Origin: an uncultured Pseudomonadales bacterium | GTDB taxonomy: Bacteria > Pseudomonadota > Gammaproteobacteria > Pseudomonadales > Azotimanducaceae | Direction of reading: 5' to 3' | Assembly: GCA_951813295.1 (NCBI GenBank) | Contig: CATOTI010000002.1 | Coordinates: 1,240,001-1,304,000, forward strand | DNA: 64,000 bases | Shown: in pieces, positions 9,239 through 18,091 of the stretch | How positions within the stretch are numbered: position 1 is the stretch's first letter | How the letters are laid out: each line of letters starts with the position of its first letter | Made by a program: the position numbers and the translations under genes | The notes under the pieces: model-generated | Told to the model about the DNA's origin: nothing | The model's database searches: none | What the model saw: the letters and a program-made list of their open reading frames with translations, nothing else

Positions 9239-9347
9239 TTCGATCTCCCCTCTGGAACCAACGTTATAGGCTGGATCGGCGCTCGAGTCAGCAACGCAGC
9301 GATTCGGCGTACACTCGAAAAAACGCGCAACAGACGACGAGGGCGTG

Positions 9348-10502
9348 ATGAGCGAAGCGATCAGTGTCGAAGAACACGCCGAAGCGATGACCGCGTATCT
9401 GGCCGAAGGTGTAGCGGTCGGTGAAGCGCTCGGCAACCGCGGACCGGTCGAATACAACACCAAGGGCCGGCTGACTACGGAAATCCTGGACAAGTACTGG
9501 GAACACGGCTTCTACATCTTCGAAGGCGTCGTCGGGCACGATGAGATCGCGAAGCTCCGCACCGAGATCGGCGACATGATCGATCGGGCACCAACGGGGC
9601 CTGAATCGACGGTCGATCAATACGGCAACGAGGCATTCGGCCTCGATTTTGCGCGGCCCGCTTACACCTTCATCAAACCGCTCTCTGATCCTTGGGGCGG
9701 CACGGAGTTACTTGGCGGGCGTCATCCGCACCGGATGCTCGAGCCGACGCCCGATCAAGACGCACCAGAATACACGCCCTATCTAATGCATGGCATGTGC
9801 CAACTGCTCGATTCCGGGCTCGAGCTCTATGGCCACCCGACACTTCTCGCGATCGCCGCGTCGATCAACGGCGAAGACTTCGTGCCGTTCAACGACGCGA
9901 TCTTCGTCAAGCTGCCGGGACTCGGCGGCGCCGTTGCCTGGCACCAGGACGGTGTCACCCACTGGGACAATCCCGACTGGGATATCGGCATCCACGGGTT
10001 CAACTTTCAGGTCCAGCTCTATCCGGCGAGCCCGAGGAACTGTCTCTGGGTCATCCCCGGAACGCATCACCATGGCCGCGCCGATATCCGCGCGATGATC
10101 GCCGCCAACGGTGGCTCCGAACGGCTTCCCGGGGCCGTGCCTCTCACTTGCAATCCAGGCGATGTGACCATCGCCAACCGGCAGGTGTTACACGGCTCCT
10201 TCGCCAACACGTCCGAGGACGCGCGGATTTCCGTGACATTCGGCTTCCATCGCTATCGATCGATCATCGGCGCGCGGGCTGGTTTGAGCCAAGCCAAGGA
10301 AGCGATCTACTACGACGACGAGCGCATCTGGTCGCGTGCCGCCGTCATCCAGGTCGCGATCGACGCCCGTGCGCAGGCCTATCCCGATGACGCGCGCTTC
10401 GACTATGCACCGTTCGCCGATCGCGTCGAGGACTATCGGTTCACGCCTGAGACATTCGAGTCCGTCATCCGCGATTACAACCTGAAGGATCTCGCGATTT
10501 AG
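9348..10502 (+). CDS. Phytanoyl-CoA dioxygenase (PhyH) family protein
   Basis: A 384-residue non-haem iron, 2-oxoglutarate-dependent oxygenase. The metal ligands are HQD in AVAWHQDGVTHWD and a distal histidine in NRQVLHGSFANTS, with a following arginine for 2-oxoglutarate. An N-terminal segment (GNRGPVEYNTKGRLT) is shared with the PhyH protein at 15117-16229, so these two are paralogues. The ATG at 9348 has GACGAGGG upstream. Its 3' end runs into the convergent CoA-transferase gene by four bases. The substrate is unknown; PhyH proteins hydroxylate fatty acyl-CoAs and many other lipophilic or amino-acid substrates. Confidence 0.85.
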   Translation: MSEAISVEEHAEAMTAYLAEGVAVGEALGNRGPVEYNTKGRLTTEILDKYWEHGFYIFEGVVGHDEIAKLRTEIGDMIDRAPTGPESTVDQYGNEAFGLDFARPAYTFIKPLSDPWGGTELLGGRHPHRMLEPTPDQDAPEYTPYLMHGMCQLLDSGLELYGHPTLLAIAASINGEDFVPFNDAIFVKLPGLGGAVAWHQDGVTHWDNPDWDIGIHGFNFQVQLYPASPRNCLWVIPGTHHHGRADIRAMIAANGGSERLPGAVPLTCNPGDVTIANRQVLHGSFANTSEDARISVTFGFHRYRSIIGARAGLSQAKEAIYYDDERIWSRAAVIQVAIDARAQAYPDDARFDYAPFADRVEDYRFTPETFESVIRDYNLKDLAI

Positions 10503-11740
10503 GCATCCGGCGGGCGCTCGTAGAGCACCGAATCGCGTTCGAGGGCGTCGATCTCGACGGGGCTCATGCCGAGAACTTCGGCCAGGACCTCGCGGTTGTG
10601 CTCTCCGAGCCGCGGCGCCGGCCAATAACCCTTGCCCCGCTCACCATCGATTTTGAGGGGTAGACCGGGATACGGCACCGCCTCCATCTGACTCGCTTCG
10701 AGCGTCGCAAAGTATTCACGCGCAAGATTCTGAGGATCGGCGAGGAGTTCGGGCGCCGTGTACACCGGGCCGGCCGCGATACCGTCGCGCTGTAGGGCCT
10801 CGGCGAGGGCAATCGAGTCCCACGACGCTGTCCAAGCCGATATCCGGGCATCGAGCGCGCCTCGGTTGGCGATCCGGTTCATCAAGCCCCGGTAGCGCGG
10901 ATCGGCGCACCAATCGGCATCGACGATCCGCGCGAACGTCGCCCACTCGGCGTCGTCCTGCACGGCAATCGCGATCCAGGCGTCCTCGCCCTGGCATCGG
11001 TACACCCCGTGCGGAGCAAAGTCCGCATGCGCGTTCCCCATCCGCTCGGGCAACTCCCCCATCTGATCCAGCAGAAAGTATTCACCGAAGAGCGCAATCG
11101 CCGCCTCCTGAAGGGCGAGTTCGATGAATCCGCCACGCCCTGTCTGATCACGTCGGTGGAGCGCCGTGACCACTGCGGCGGCCGCCGTCACGCCGCCGCA
11201 GGGATCCGGCACCGCCATCGCGGTCACACGCGGTTCACCGGGGCTGTAGCCCATCACCGACGTGAGTCCGCACATCGGTTCGACGCTCGGGCCGAACGCG
11301 ACGTACGAGCGATACGGACCGCTCACGCCGAATCCCGGCATCGCGACGTAGATCACGTCGGGATTAGCCGCCTCGAGCGCCTTCCAACCAAGTCCCATCG
11401 ACGTCATCGCGCGGGCGCTGAAGTTTTCGATCACGACGTCTACCTCACGCACGAGATCCAGCAGCACGTCGCGCCCCGCCTCCGCCTTGGAATCGAGACA
11501 GAGTCCCCTTTTGTTGCGGTTGAGCTTGTTGGTCGGGCCCTGCCGGTTCCAATGGTCATCGGTCGGTTCGACGCGAGTCGTCGCACCTTGCGGTCGATTC
11601 GCAAACCCCCGAGCCCAGGGCGCTTCGACCTTGATCACGTCCGCGCCGAGATCCGCGAGAATGCGCGTCGCGAGCGGCCCCGCCCAGACGTGGGTGAAGT
11701 CGAGAATCCGCACACCGTTCAACGGTCCGATAACACTCAC
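10499..11740 (-). CDS. Class III CoA-transferase (CaiB/Frc family), catalytic subunit
   Basis: A 413-residue protein. The N-terminus RILDFTHVWAGPLATRILAD and the GADVIKVEAP strand are family hallmarks. The nucleophilic aspartate is expected in MAVPDPCGGVTAA. The GTG start at 11740 overlaps the stop of the preceding paralogue as GTGA, so the pair is translated together. Such enzymes move CoA between carboxylic acids. Because the partner lacks the aspartate while this one has it, the two look like a heteromer of the BbsE/BbsF type. Confidence 0.85.
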   Translation of the reverse strand: MSVIGPLNGVRILDFTHVWAGPLATRILADLGADVIKVEAPWARGFANRPQGATTRVEPTDDHWNRQGPTNKLNRNKRGLCLDSKAEAGRDVLLDLVREVDVVIENFSARAMTSMGLGWKALEAANPDVIYVAMPGFGVSGPYRSYVAFGPSVEPMCGLTSVMGYSPGEPRVTAMAVPDPCGGVTAAAAVVTALHRRDQTGRGGFIELALQEAAIALFGEYFLLDQMGELPERMGNAHADFAPHGVYRCQGEDAWIAIAVQDDAEWATFARIVDADWCADPRYRGLMNRIANRGALDARISAWTASWDSIALAEALQRDGIAAGPVYTAPELLADPQNLAREYFATLEASQMEAVPYPGLPLKIDGERGKGYWPAPRLGEHNREVLAEVLGMSPVEIDALERDSVLYERPPDA

Positions 11741-12807
11741 GCGTCGACCTCGCCCGGATCGAACCGCGCGACGGTCGCCGGTTGAGCCGGTGGTTCTTCG
11801 CCAACATATCGAAACGCCGATCCCGGCACCTGCCACTGGGACTCACCGTCGACGAGCGTCTGAAAGAAACCCCGCTCGACGAGGTGCGGATCGCGGAGCA
11901 ATTCGTCGGGAGACATCAAGGTGCCGGTGGGAACCCTGAACTCGACCTGGCCGAGTTCGAGAATCTCCGCGCGTGTGCGTTCACCGAGGCGTTCAGCGAC
12001 GATCGCATCGATCAGTTCCGCGTTAGCGACACGATCGGCCGGGGTTTCGAAGCGAGGATCGTCGACAAGCTCCGGCATTCCCAACATCGCGCAGAAAGGC
12101 GGCCAGAAATTCGGTGTCACGTTCACCGCGAACCAGCCGTCGGCGCAGGGGTAGAGCGTGATCGGGTGCAGTGCACCAAAATCATTGCCGTGGCGTTCCC
12201 GGATGCGACCGTTGTAGGTCCACATGACGGTGGTGAACTGGCTCAACGACAATGCGGTCTCGAGCACGCTGACATCGATCGTCGCGGACTGGCCGGCACG
12301 ATGACTCGCCAGCGCCGCGGTGTAGGCGTACTGGCCCGCCTGATAGAAGAGATAGCGACCCGGCATCGTCAATGGCGCACGGTCGGGGTCGCCCATGAGG
12401 TACGTCTGGCCGCCCATGGCGAGCAACACGTTGCTGGTTCCGCGCCAGTCGTTTTTTGGCCCGTCGCGTCCGAACGGCGTGATCGCGACGCGGACCGTGC
12501 GCTCAGAGCCCAGTCCGTCGAATTCCCAGGCATCCAGCCGGCGGGGCTCGTCGTCGACGAGCACGATGTCGGCTCGTTCACTCAGCCGCTTGACGACATC
12601 GCGTCCATCGGCGTGATCCACGTCGATCGCAAGGCGCTTTTTTCCCGCGTGCAGGTAGAGATCAACGGCGCGGTGTTCGGCCCGCAACGGAAAGTCGGCC
12701 CGCTCCGGCACGTCGACCCGCCAGACCTCCGCGCCCCAACGGCGAAACAACTTACCCGCGTAACCCGCCGACACTCCGGTGCCGAGTTCTAGAACCTTCA
12801 ACATCAT
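11737..12807 (-). CDS. Class III CoA-transferase paralogue lacking the catalytic aspartate
   Basis: A 356-residue protein, shorter than the usual 390-430. The N-terminus MLKVLELGTGVSAGYAGKLF and the AEVWRVDVPE strand match the CaiB fold. In the region that holds the nucleophilic aspartate in its neighbour, the sequence reads PGRYLFYQAGQYAY, with leucine at the equivalent position. It starts at tandem ATG codons (12807 and 12804) with a weak ribosome site and lies upstream of, and coupled to, the active-looking subunit. It is best read as a structural or substrate-binding subunit. The substrate acid is unknown. Confidence 0.78.
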   Translation of the reverse strand: MMLKVLELGTGVSAGYAGKLFRRWGAEVWRVDVPERADFPLRAEHRAVDLYLHAGKKRLAIDVDHADGRDVVKRLSERADIVLVDDEPRRLDAWEFDGLGSERTVRVAITPFGRDGPKNDWRGTSNVLLAMGGQTYLMGDPDRAPLTMPGRYLFYQAGQYAYTAALASHRAGQSATIDVSVLETALSLSQFTTVMWTYNGRIRERHGNDFGALHPITLYPCADGWFAVNVTPNFWPPFCAMLGMPELVDDPRFETPADRVANAELIDAIVAERLGERTRAEILELGQVEFRVPTGTLMSPDELLRDPHLVERGFFQTLVDGESQWQVPGSAFRYVGEEPPAQPATVARFDPGEVDA

Positions 12808-12835
12808 TGGGACGCGTCGCGAACGCCGGCTACGA

Positions 12836-13930
12836 CTATCCGCCGATCTCCTCGAGCCGCTGGTACATGCGGCCGACTTCGAGCGCGAGGACACCCGGCG
12901 CCGATAGCTGGAACGCGGCGAACTCCGTGTAGTCCGAAAGATCCAACGCCTCGACCGCCTCCGCGATCGAGAGCCCCGCGGCTTTCGATTCGCTCACCTG
13001 ACGCCAGTACTCGCGAAGGTAGGCTTGTGAGGTGTCGATACTCGACTTGTCCCACATCAAGCCGCCGTGGCCGCCGGCGATGACGTCGAGATCGAGCGCC
13101 TTCACCTTCTCGAGCGTCGCCGGGAACTCGTCCGCGTAGGCATCGCCGAGATAGGGCGCGCCTGGATAGAGCAAGTCCCCGGTAAAGGCGACCCGTTCCT
13201 CCGGTAGATAAACGACTGCATCGCCACCCGTATGGCCGCGACCGAAGTGCAGGATCTGGATCTCGCGATCACCTTCACGCACGGAGAAACGATCGGTAAA
13301 CGTCACACCAGGTGCCGTCGGCACCACCTCGCCCAACGCAGCGATATGGCGTTCGAGTTGCGCCTTCTGTGCGTTCAGCGCATCGAGCGCACCACCCGTC
13401 GCGCTCGCGATTTGCTGTTCAAGGGCACCGAGCAGTTGGCCCTGCGCCTCGGGTCCGCCGATCGTGAGATACGTCGGGCCGGCGAGCGGTTGATCCAACA
13501 TCCGGTCCCGTGTGTATTCGTGACCGATGATCGCCACGTCGTCGCCGAAGATCTGATTGCCGTGCGCGTGATCGAAATGCCAATGCGTATTGACGACATA
13601 GGCGATCGGTTTGTCGGTGATCGAACCGACCGCCTGCACCAACGCCCGCGCGGCGTCGGCGGTGATATGCGAATCGACGAGTAAGACGTTGTCGTCGTTG
13701 ACCACCACGAGGGCATTGCTCGCGACCATCACGTCACCCGCACCGACCGCGAAATAGACCCCATCGGCCAGTTCTTCGAAGGTGTGTGTGGCCGTACGAA
13801 TCGTCCGGCTCGCCGCCGGCTCCGCCGGCTCCGCCGGAACGACGGATGTTTCAGGTGCCGGTGTTTCGACCGTCTCCTGACAACCGGCCACGAACACGAG
13901 CAGTCCTGCCATCAAGACCAAGCGCAACAT
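12836..13930 (-). CDS. Metallo-beta-lactamase fold lipoprotein
   Basis: A 364-residue protein. A lipobox (VFVAGC, about residue 17) follows a short hydrophobic signal, so it is likely anchored by lipid in the periplasm. Zinc ligands are complete: THWHFDHAHG, a histidine in FGRGHTGGD, an aspartate in FTGDLLYPG and a histidine in AGGHGG. An AEPAEPA linker separates the lipobox from the domain. It resembles SoxH/quinoprotein-relay-type or subclass B hydrolases; nothing in the sequence points specifically to beta-lactam hydrolysis. The ATG at 13930 has GGGGGAA upstream. Confidence 0.85.
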   Translation of the reverse strand: MLRLVLMAGLLVFVAGCQETVETPAPETSVVPAEPAEPAASRTIRTATHTFEELADGVYFAVGAGDVMVASNALVVVNDDNVLLVDSHITADAARALVQAVGSITDKPIAYVVNTHWHFDHAHGNQIFGDDVAIIGHEYTRDRMLDQPLAGPTYLTIGGPEAQGQLLGALEQQIASATGGALDALNAQKAQLERHIAALGEVVPTAPGVTFTDRFSVREGDREIQILHFGRGHTGGDAVVYLPEERVAFTGDLLYPGAPYLGDAYADEFPATLEKVKALDLDVIAGGHGGLMWDKSSIDTSQAYLREYWRQVSESKAAGLSIAEAVEALDLSDYTEFAAFQLSAPGVLALEVGRMYQRLEEIGG

Positions 13931-14140
13931 CTGATTCCCCCAACTTCCCCTGAACATGGAGCCTAGCGCCCCTTTCGACGAGGGCATAGGGCGGGACTCG
14001 CGTCAGGTTTCTTCGTTCTCAAGCGCCGCGACCTGGCTCGCGAGCCCCACGACGTCTTCAACGTCGACCTGACAGGCGATCCCGCTACCTGGATTGTCGT
14101 CGAATTGGCCCACTTCAGAGACGGTCTCGCGCGTGCGCCG

Positions 14141-15064
14141 TTACTCCCGCAAGCTCTCGCGAATCGCCGTGAGCTGCGCTTCGAGTTGCGATGCCTTCTG
14201 GAAGACGTGCGACGGAACGATGTGGGGTAGCAACCGCTCCTCGGGGAAGACATCGTCCGCACCCTCGAGGACCAGCGTCCAATCCGCGATATCAGATAGC
14301 AGGATCGTCGCTAGATCGTGGTTGTTGGAGAGACGCGTATCGGCCGCGCGCATCCGCCGAACATCGATCTCGAGAACATCGACATCGACGATTTCCGCGA
14401 TCGCGAGATTGAGCGCGACACAGTCGAGTAGTTTGCGGAAAACGTCGAGGGGTTGTTTGTACGGAACGAAATCGACCGAGGGATAGAGCTCCAATCCTCG
14501 AGTCTTCATCACACCCGCGACATACACCGTCGCCAGATCCAGACGTTCATACACATCGCTCGGCGTGTATCGCCGCGTCAACATCAAGTTGATCTGGCGG
14601 AGCGTGCGAACCATCGCCTCGACGACAATCGCATCATCGGCCCGATCCGGCTCGCGCGTAGAGGCGGCGGCCCGTTCGATCCCGTATCCGCGTTTGACGT
14701 ATTCGAGCTGGTCCATGGCCTGTTGCATGACGCCCAGGACATCGGCAGCGGTAATTTCGCGATCCGGGGCAATCGGCACTGAGCGGGTCGCGCCACCTAC
14801 TCGTTCACTCACAAGGATGGCCAGTTTGCTGACGATCCGTCGCGCGAGGAAGTGGGCATGGCGCGGTCTCGCGGACTCGACACGGAAGTCGCGCAGCTCT
14901 GATTTGCTGCTGCCGAGATAAGCGCGCACCACCTCGAGTTCCGCTTCCAGTCGATGCACCGCGCCGAGTACGTCGTCCGGACCGACATCCTCCGCAGGCA
15001 GCGCCGACTCCGCGACGACTCCGACGAACAGGGCCAATGCAATCGAAAGCTTCGACGACCACAT
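14141..15064 (-). CDS. Exported, helix-rich protein of unknown function
   Basis: A 307-residue protein that I do not recognise. It starts at 15064, eight bases after GGGGGAA, with a signal peptide (SIALALFVGVVAESALPA). The mature part is mostly charged amphipathic helix, for example VLGAVHRLEAELEVVRAYLG and VLGVMQQAMDQLEYVKRGYG, and has no cysteine pair or catalytic motif that I can name. The leader and ribosome site look like those of the metallo-beta-lactamase gene downstream. The 210 bases between the two hold no gene I can support. Confidence 0.6.
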   Translation of the reverse strand: MWSSKLSIALALFVGVVAESALPAEDVGPDDVLGAVHRLEAELEVVRAYLGSSKSELRDFRVESARPRHAHFLARRIVSKLAILVSERVGGATRSVPIAPDREITAADVLGVMQQAMDQLEYVKRGYGIERAAASTREPDRADDAIVVEAMVRTLRQINLMLTRRYTPSDVYERLDLATVYVAGVMKTRGLELYPSVDFVPYKQPLDVFRKLLDCVALNLAIAEIVDVDVLEIDVRRMRAADTRLSNNHDLATILLSDIADWTLVLEGADDVFPEERLLPHIVPSHVFQKASQLEAQLTAIRESLRE

Positions 15065-15116
15065 AGCTGATTCCCCCAACCGTGGTTGTCTCGAACCTAC
15101 TCCCCTTGAAGCGCGC

Positions 15117-16229
15117 CTACAACGTAATGTCGCGCTGCCAGTATTCGTCCCCGGGCTGCGCAATCTCAGCGCGGACTTGGTCATCCCATTCGCCCTTGCC
15201 GAGATAGGCACCCTGGTATTCGTACGGCGTCTCGTGCGGATATCGTTGACGGCGGGCGTCAATCGCAACCGGAATCATGCGCGAACGCTTTTCGACGTAT
15301 TCGCGCGAGTACGTAATCCGTTTGATCTTGCCCGGGCGCTGGAACGCGTGGACGTTTGTCGTCGACGTGCCGATCGCTGAATCCCGGTTGTGAAACCCGA
15401 GCACCATCGTCACGCGCCGCTCGTCCGAGCGATTGGAATAAGAGCCGTGCAGCGAACTGCGGTTCACCATGCCGCAGTCACCGGGCGCCAGCATCATCGG
15501 GACGGCTTCCGGAATCCGCTCGGTAATGGGCGGGAACTTCCCGCCGTCGTGTAGCCGCCAGGACCGATGACTACCCGGCACGACCCAGAGCGAGTTCTCC
15601 GGCGTACAAGTCGACCACGAGACGGACAAATTGAAACCGTGCCGTTTGCCCTGACCGTCGGGGGTCTCGAGCGCTCGTCCTTCCTCATCCCAATGGGTGC
15701 GCCCGTCCTGATGCCATGCAGTCGGCGGCCCTTCGCCGACGCCTTTATGGAAGATGCTTTCGTGAAACGGCACGAAGTCGTCCCCGTGGACGCTCGCCAC
15801 CATCTTGAGAATCTCCGGATGGCCGTAAACGCGTAAGGCAGAGTCCATCATCATGAGCGGATGCGAGATGAGTCCGACGATCGCATTGGTCGCCGCCTGC
15901 CACGGCACACCGAGCTTCTCGAAGTCGGACCGATCCGATAGCGAGTAATAGCCGGGAAAGGTCGTCCGTTGACCCTGTGCGTCGGTCAACCCACCTTTTT
16001 CGGTCGGCGCGTTGGCGAGCACTTCGTCGAACTCGGTCGTGAGGTCGTCGATCTCGGCCTGCTCGAGAACACCTTCGAAGACGTAGAAGCCGTTCTCGCG
16101 ATAGGCGTCGAGAATGTCCTGGGCCAGGCGCCCGTTGGCATCGAAACGCATCGGCCCGCGATTACCGAGCTCGAGCGCTCGACGTTGGCCGTCTTCGCAG
16201 TACGCGATCCAGTCGTCCTCGTCCGCCAT
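15117..16229 (-). CDS. Phytanoyl-CoA dioxygenase (PhyH) family protein
   Basis: A 370-residue Fe(II)/2-oxoglutarate oxygenase. The HxD ligands are in PTAWHQDGRTHWDEE and the distal histidine in RSSLHGSYSNRSDERR. The N-terminal ELGNRGPMRFDANGRLAQ is nearly the same as in the 9348-10502 protein, so they descend from one duplication. It starts with ATG at 16229. A second PhyH gene lies just upstream on the same strand, 77 bases away, so co-transcription is likely. The substrate is not known. Confidence 0.85.
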   Translation of the reverse strand: MADEDDWIAYCEDGQRRALELGNRGPMRFDANGRLAQDILDAYRENGFYVFEGVLEQAEIDDLTTEFDEVLANAPTEKGGLTDAQGQRTTFPGYYSLSDRSDFEKLGVPWQAATNAIVGLISHPLMMMDSALRVYGHPEILKMVASVHGDDFVPFHESIFHKGVGEGPPTAWHQDGRTHWDEEGRALETPDGQGKRHGFNLSVSWSTCTPENSLWVVPGSHRSWRLHDGGKFPPITERIPEAVPMMLAPGDCGMVNRSSLHGSYSNRSDERRVTMVLGFHNRDSAIGTSTTNVHAFQRPGKIKRITYSREYVEKRSRMIPVAIDARRQRYPHETPYEYQGAYLGKGEWDDQVRAEIAQPGDEYWQRDITL

Positions 16230-16306
16230 TGTCAGCTTCCTTGTTCGATCGGTCTTATTTATCGCACGGATCGACGATCGATTCACGATTCGGCACCGGC
16301 GCCCGG

Positions 16307-17125
16307 TTACTCGATGCTGTTCTGCCAGCGCGCGGCGCGTGTCCATCGCGCCGCCGTGTCGTTCTCGGGGTCGTAAACGCGAACCCCGCCGATTCTGAAC
16401 GGCACCGCCTGCGCCCAGGGTCCGCCCGTGGAATGCTCGACCGGCGCGATCGAATACTGCGCGAGGTAGGCACGCCGCCAGTCGGCGGAGCGGTTCTCGC
16501 CGCTTCGATGCAGGCTCGTACCGCAGAAGACGACGATGCTTCCGGCGGAACACTCGATCATCTCGCCCGGATCATTGCCGCGATAGCCCACGAGATCATT
16601 CGTTCCGGCTTCGCGATCGTGAGGCAGCACGGCATTGCGTGTGCCCGCACGATCATGCGGCAGCACGTAGATCGTGCCGTTGGCCGCGCTCATGTCATCG
16701 AGCGCGCACCAGCAGGTGATGTAGTGCGGCGGGATGTTCCCCTCATCATACGTCGCGACATACCCCGCATCCTGATGCCACGCGAAGCGCATTCCCTGAC
16801 GCGGGCCTTTGACGACCCATTGCTCGACGAACAGGTACGCATCGGGACCGAGAAACGAGGCGACGATTTCCTCCATCAACTCGCCGTAGAGAAACGTCGG
16901 CATGAACTCGCTCTCGCGGTAGCGTCCCGTGATGAAGTAGCGCGAACCACGATGGGTGATTCCTTGCGTCTTCACACCACGGGCTTCGAGGCGTTCATCG
17001 GTCGTGCGAACGAAATAGCCACACGCCTCGCGGAGCGCCTCGAGCGCAACCGGGTCGATCACATTCTCGAGCACGACGTAGCCGTCACGTTCAAAAGCTT
17101 CGATCGCACCGACATCGACTCGCAT
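16307..17125 (-). CDS. Phytanoyl-CoA dioxygenase (PhyH) family protein, short type
   Basis: A 272-residue oxygenase of a different PhyH branch. HxD is in MRFAWHQDAGYV and the distal histidine in GTSLHRSGENRS. A duplicated LPHDR motif (around residues 155-172) is seen in the core. The ATG at 17125 lies only 25 bases from the left end of the prophage, so its native promoter was probably separated from it or replaced by the element's end. It is followed by another PhyH gene on the same strand. Confidence 0.85.
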   Translation of the reverse strand: MRVDVGAIEAFERDGYVVLENVIDPVALEALREACGYFVRTTDERLEARGVKTQGITHRGSRYFITGRYRESEFMPTFLYGELMEEIVASFLGPDAYLFVEQWVVKGPRQGMRFAWHQDAGYVATYDEGNIPPHYITCWCALDDMSAANGTIYVLPHDRAGTRNAVLPHDREAGTNDLVGYRGNDPGEMIECSAGSIVVFCGTSLHRSGENRSADWRRAYLAQYSIAPVEHSTGGPWAQAVPFRIGGVRVYDPENDTAARWTRAARWQNSIE

Positions 17126-17149
17126 CGTGAAGTACCTCGTTTCCTGGCC

Positions 17150-17194
17150 TGTGTAGAGGCATGCGAAAAACGCGCGGTTTTTGACGCGAAAAAC
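17150..17194 (+). repeat. Left terminal inverted repeat of the prophage
   Basis: Reading inward it begins TGTGTAGAGGCATG, then a GAAAAAC motif, then TTTGACGCGAAAAAC at 17180-17194. The last 15 bases occur identically, inverted, at 41034-41048, at nearly the same distance from the other end (30 versus 28 bases). The GAAAAAC cores resemble binding sites of MuA-type transposases; that reading is an inference. Confidence 0.7.
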
Positions 17195-17207
17195 GGTTGC
17201 GCAGTGG

Positions 17208-17236
17208 TGTTGACATAGTCAACAGATTGTTGATTT
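17208..17236 (+). repeat. Left copy of a 29-bp direct repeat with a 17-bp palindrome
   Basis: TGTTGACATAGTCAACA is a perfect inverted repeat around ATA, followed by a second TGTTGATTT. The same 29 bases recur at 40966-40994 with three differences, in the same orientation. It lies just inside the terminal repeat and could be an operator or a transposase or integrase site. Confidence 0.8.
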
Positions 17237-17465
17237 ATGGCGGGCGTTCGACGCGAGACATGGGCAGCGAACGAATCAGGAAAGTTGACTGGAAAAACCG
17301 AGTGCCTGGACGCTTTTGGAATCCAAGAACTAGCTTTCCGGCACGCTCAAGAGTTCGAACCACCAAGCGAGCTGCTGGAAAAGATGCGTGCTAGCGCCTA
17401 CGAAGGCGGCGTTGATCTCGGCGCGGTGCGTGATGTGCTGGGAGTGGAGTTGCGAGACGCATTGC
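17237..17465. other. Left subterminal region without a supported gene
   Basis: Between the left repeats and the acetyltransferase stop there is a plus-strand frame from an ATG at 17237 that could give about 75 residues (with a LDAFGIQELAFRHAQEFEPP segment) before it runs antisense into the acetyltransferase. It has no clear ribosome site and I recognise no family. In a Mu-like phage the left end should hold the repressor and transposase; neither is here. Confidence 0.3.
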
Positions 17466-18074
17466 TCAGCCAAGCCCGTCGAGCAGCCCCGGCGCAGGGG
17501 CTGGCGGCGCATCCTCCACGTCCTCGAACCTGTGAGCGATCACCATGCCGTCCGGCTGCGCCGGCGGCCCCGCTCTCTGCTTGCTGATCTCGTGTACGTG
17601 TCCGTCGCGACCCTCGTGGCCGCCCTCGACTGAGACGTCCCACGTGCGCGCCAGTTTGCGCGCCGGCAGGCTGCCGTGCTTGACCCCGGCCTTGAATCGA
17701 TCGAGATCGAATACCTCGCGGAGCAGGTACTGCGTCAGGATCAAGAGCTTGCCGGCGATGCCCCGGCCGCGGAATTCGGCGTCGATCACAGTGTGATAGT
17801 CGCACATGCAATCCGATTCCAGCGCAAAAAACATCAGGCCGACGACCTGCGTCTCGACCTCGACAACAAACGCGTAGATGAGCCGATCGTCGGGGCCGAC
17901 GATCGGCTCGTCGTCTCGGCGCTCCCACCAGGTGGCGGCGGTACTGTCGGTCGCCGCGAGCAGGGATCTCGCCCGGCGCTCATGATCGTCCGGGCCCAGG
18001 TCTGTTAGCAGCCGCTCGGCCGCGGCCAGGTCGTCCGTGCTGATCGGTCGCAACGCGAGCGTATCGACCGTCAC
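17466..18074 (-). CDS. GNAT-fold N-acetyltransferase at the end of the tail module
   Basis: About 202 residues. The acetyl-CoA motif is seen in DAEFRGRGIAGKLLILTQYLL, preceded by the strand VVGLMFFALESDCMCDYHTVI. The C-terminal 60 residues are extended and proline-rich. Start choice is weak: GTG at 18074 is the first common start codon, while a strong GGAGGT lies at 18101-18106, 26 bases upstream and within the preceding small gene, where the best spaced codon would be ATA. Acetyltransferases sit after tail-tip genes in several siphophages; the target is unknown. Confidence 0.65.
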   Translation of the reverse strand: MTVDTLALRPISTDDLAAAERLLTDLGPDDHERRARSLLAATDSTAATWWERRDDEPIVGPDDRLIYAFVVEVETQVVGLMFFALESDCMCDYHTVIDAEFRGRGIAGKLLILTQYLLREVFDLDRFKAGVKHGSLPARKLARTWDVSVEGGHEGRDGHVHEISKQRAGPPAQPDGMVIAHRFEDVEDAPPAPAPGLLDGLG

Positions 18075-18091
18075 GCGTAGATAGCGTCGCT

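Noticed and set aside
12836..13930. Specific call as a beta-lactam resistance enzyme
   Set aside because: The metal site is common to the whole fold; nothing in sequence or context points to beta-lactams.
14003..14140. Open frame directly after the stop of the 14141-15064 gene
   Set aside because: It has protein-like text but no start with a ribosome site; too little to call a gene.
17150..17236. Simple site-specific integration (attL/attR from the 29-bp direct repeat) as sole explanation
   Set aside because: No integrase gene is present, the terminal inverted repeats lie outside the direct repeats, and the RIO gene is broken at the inverted repeat and not at the direct repeat.
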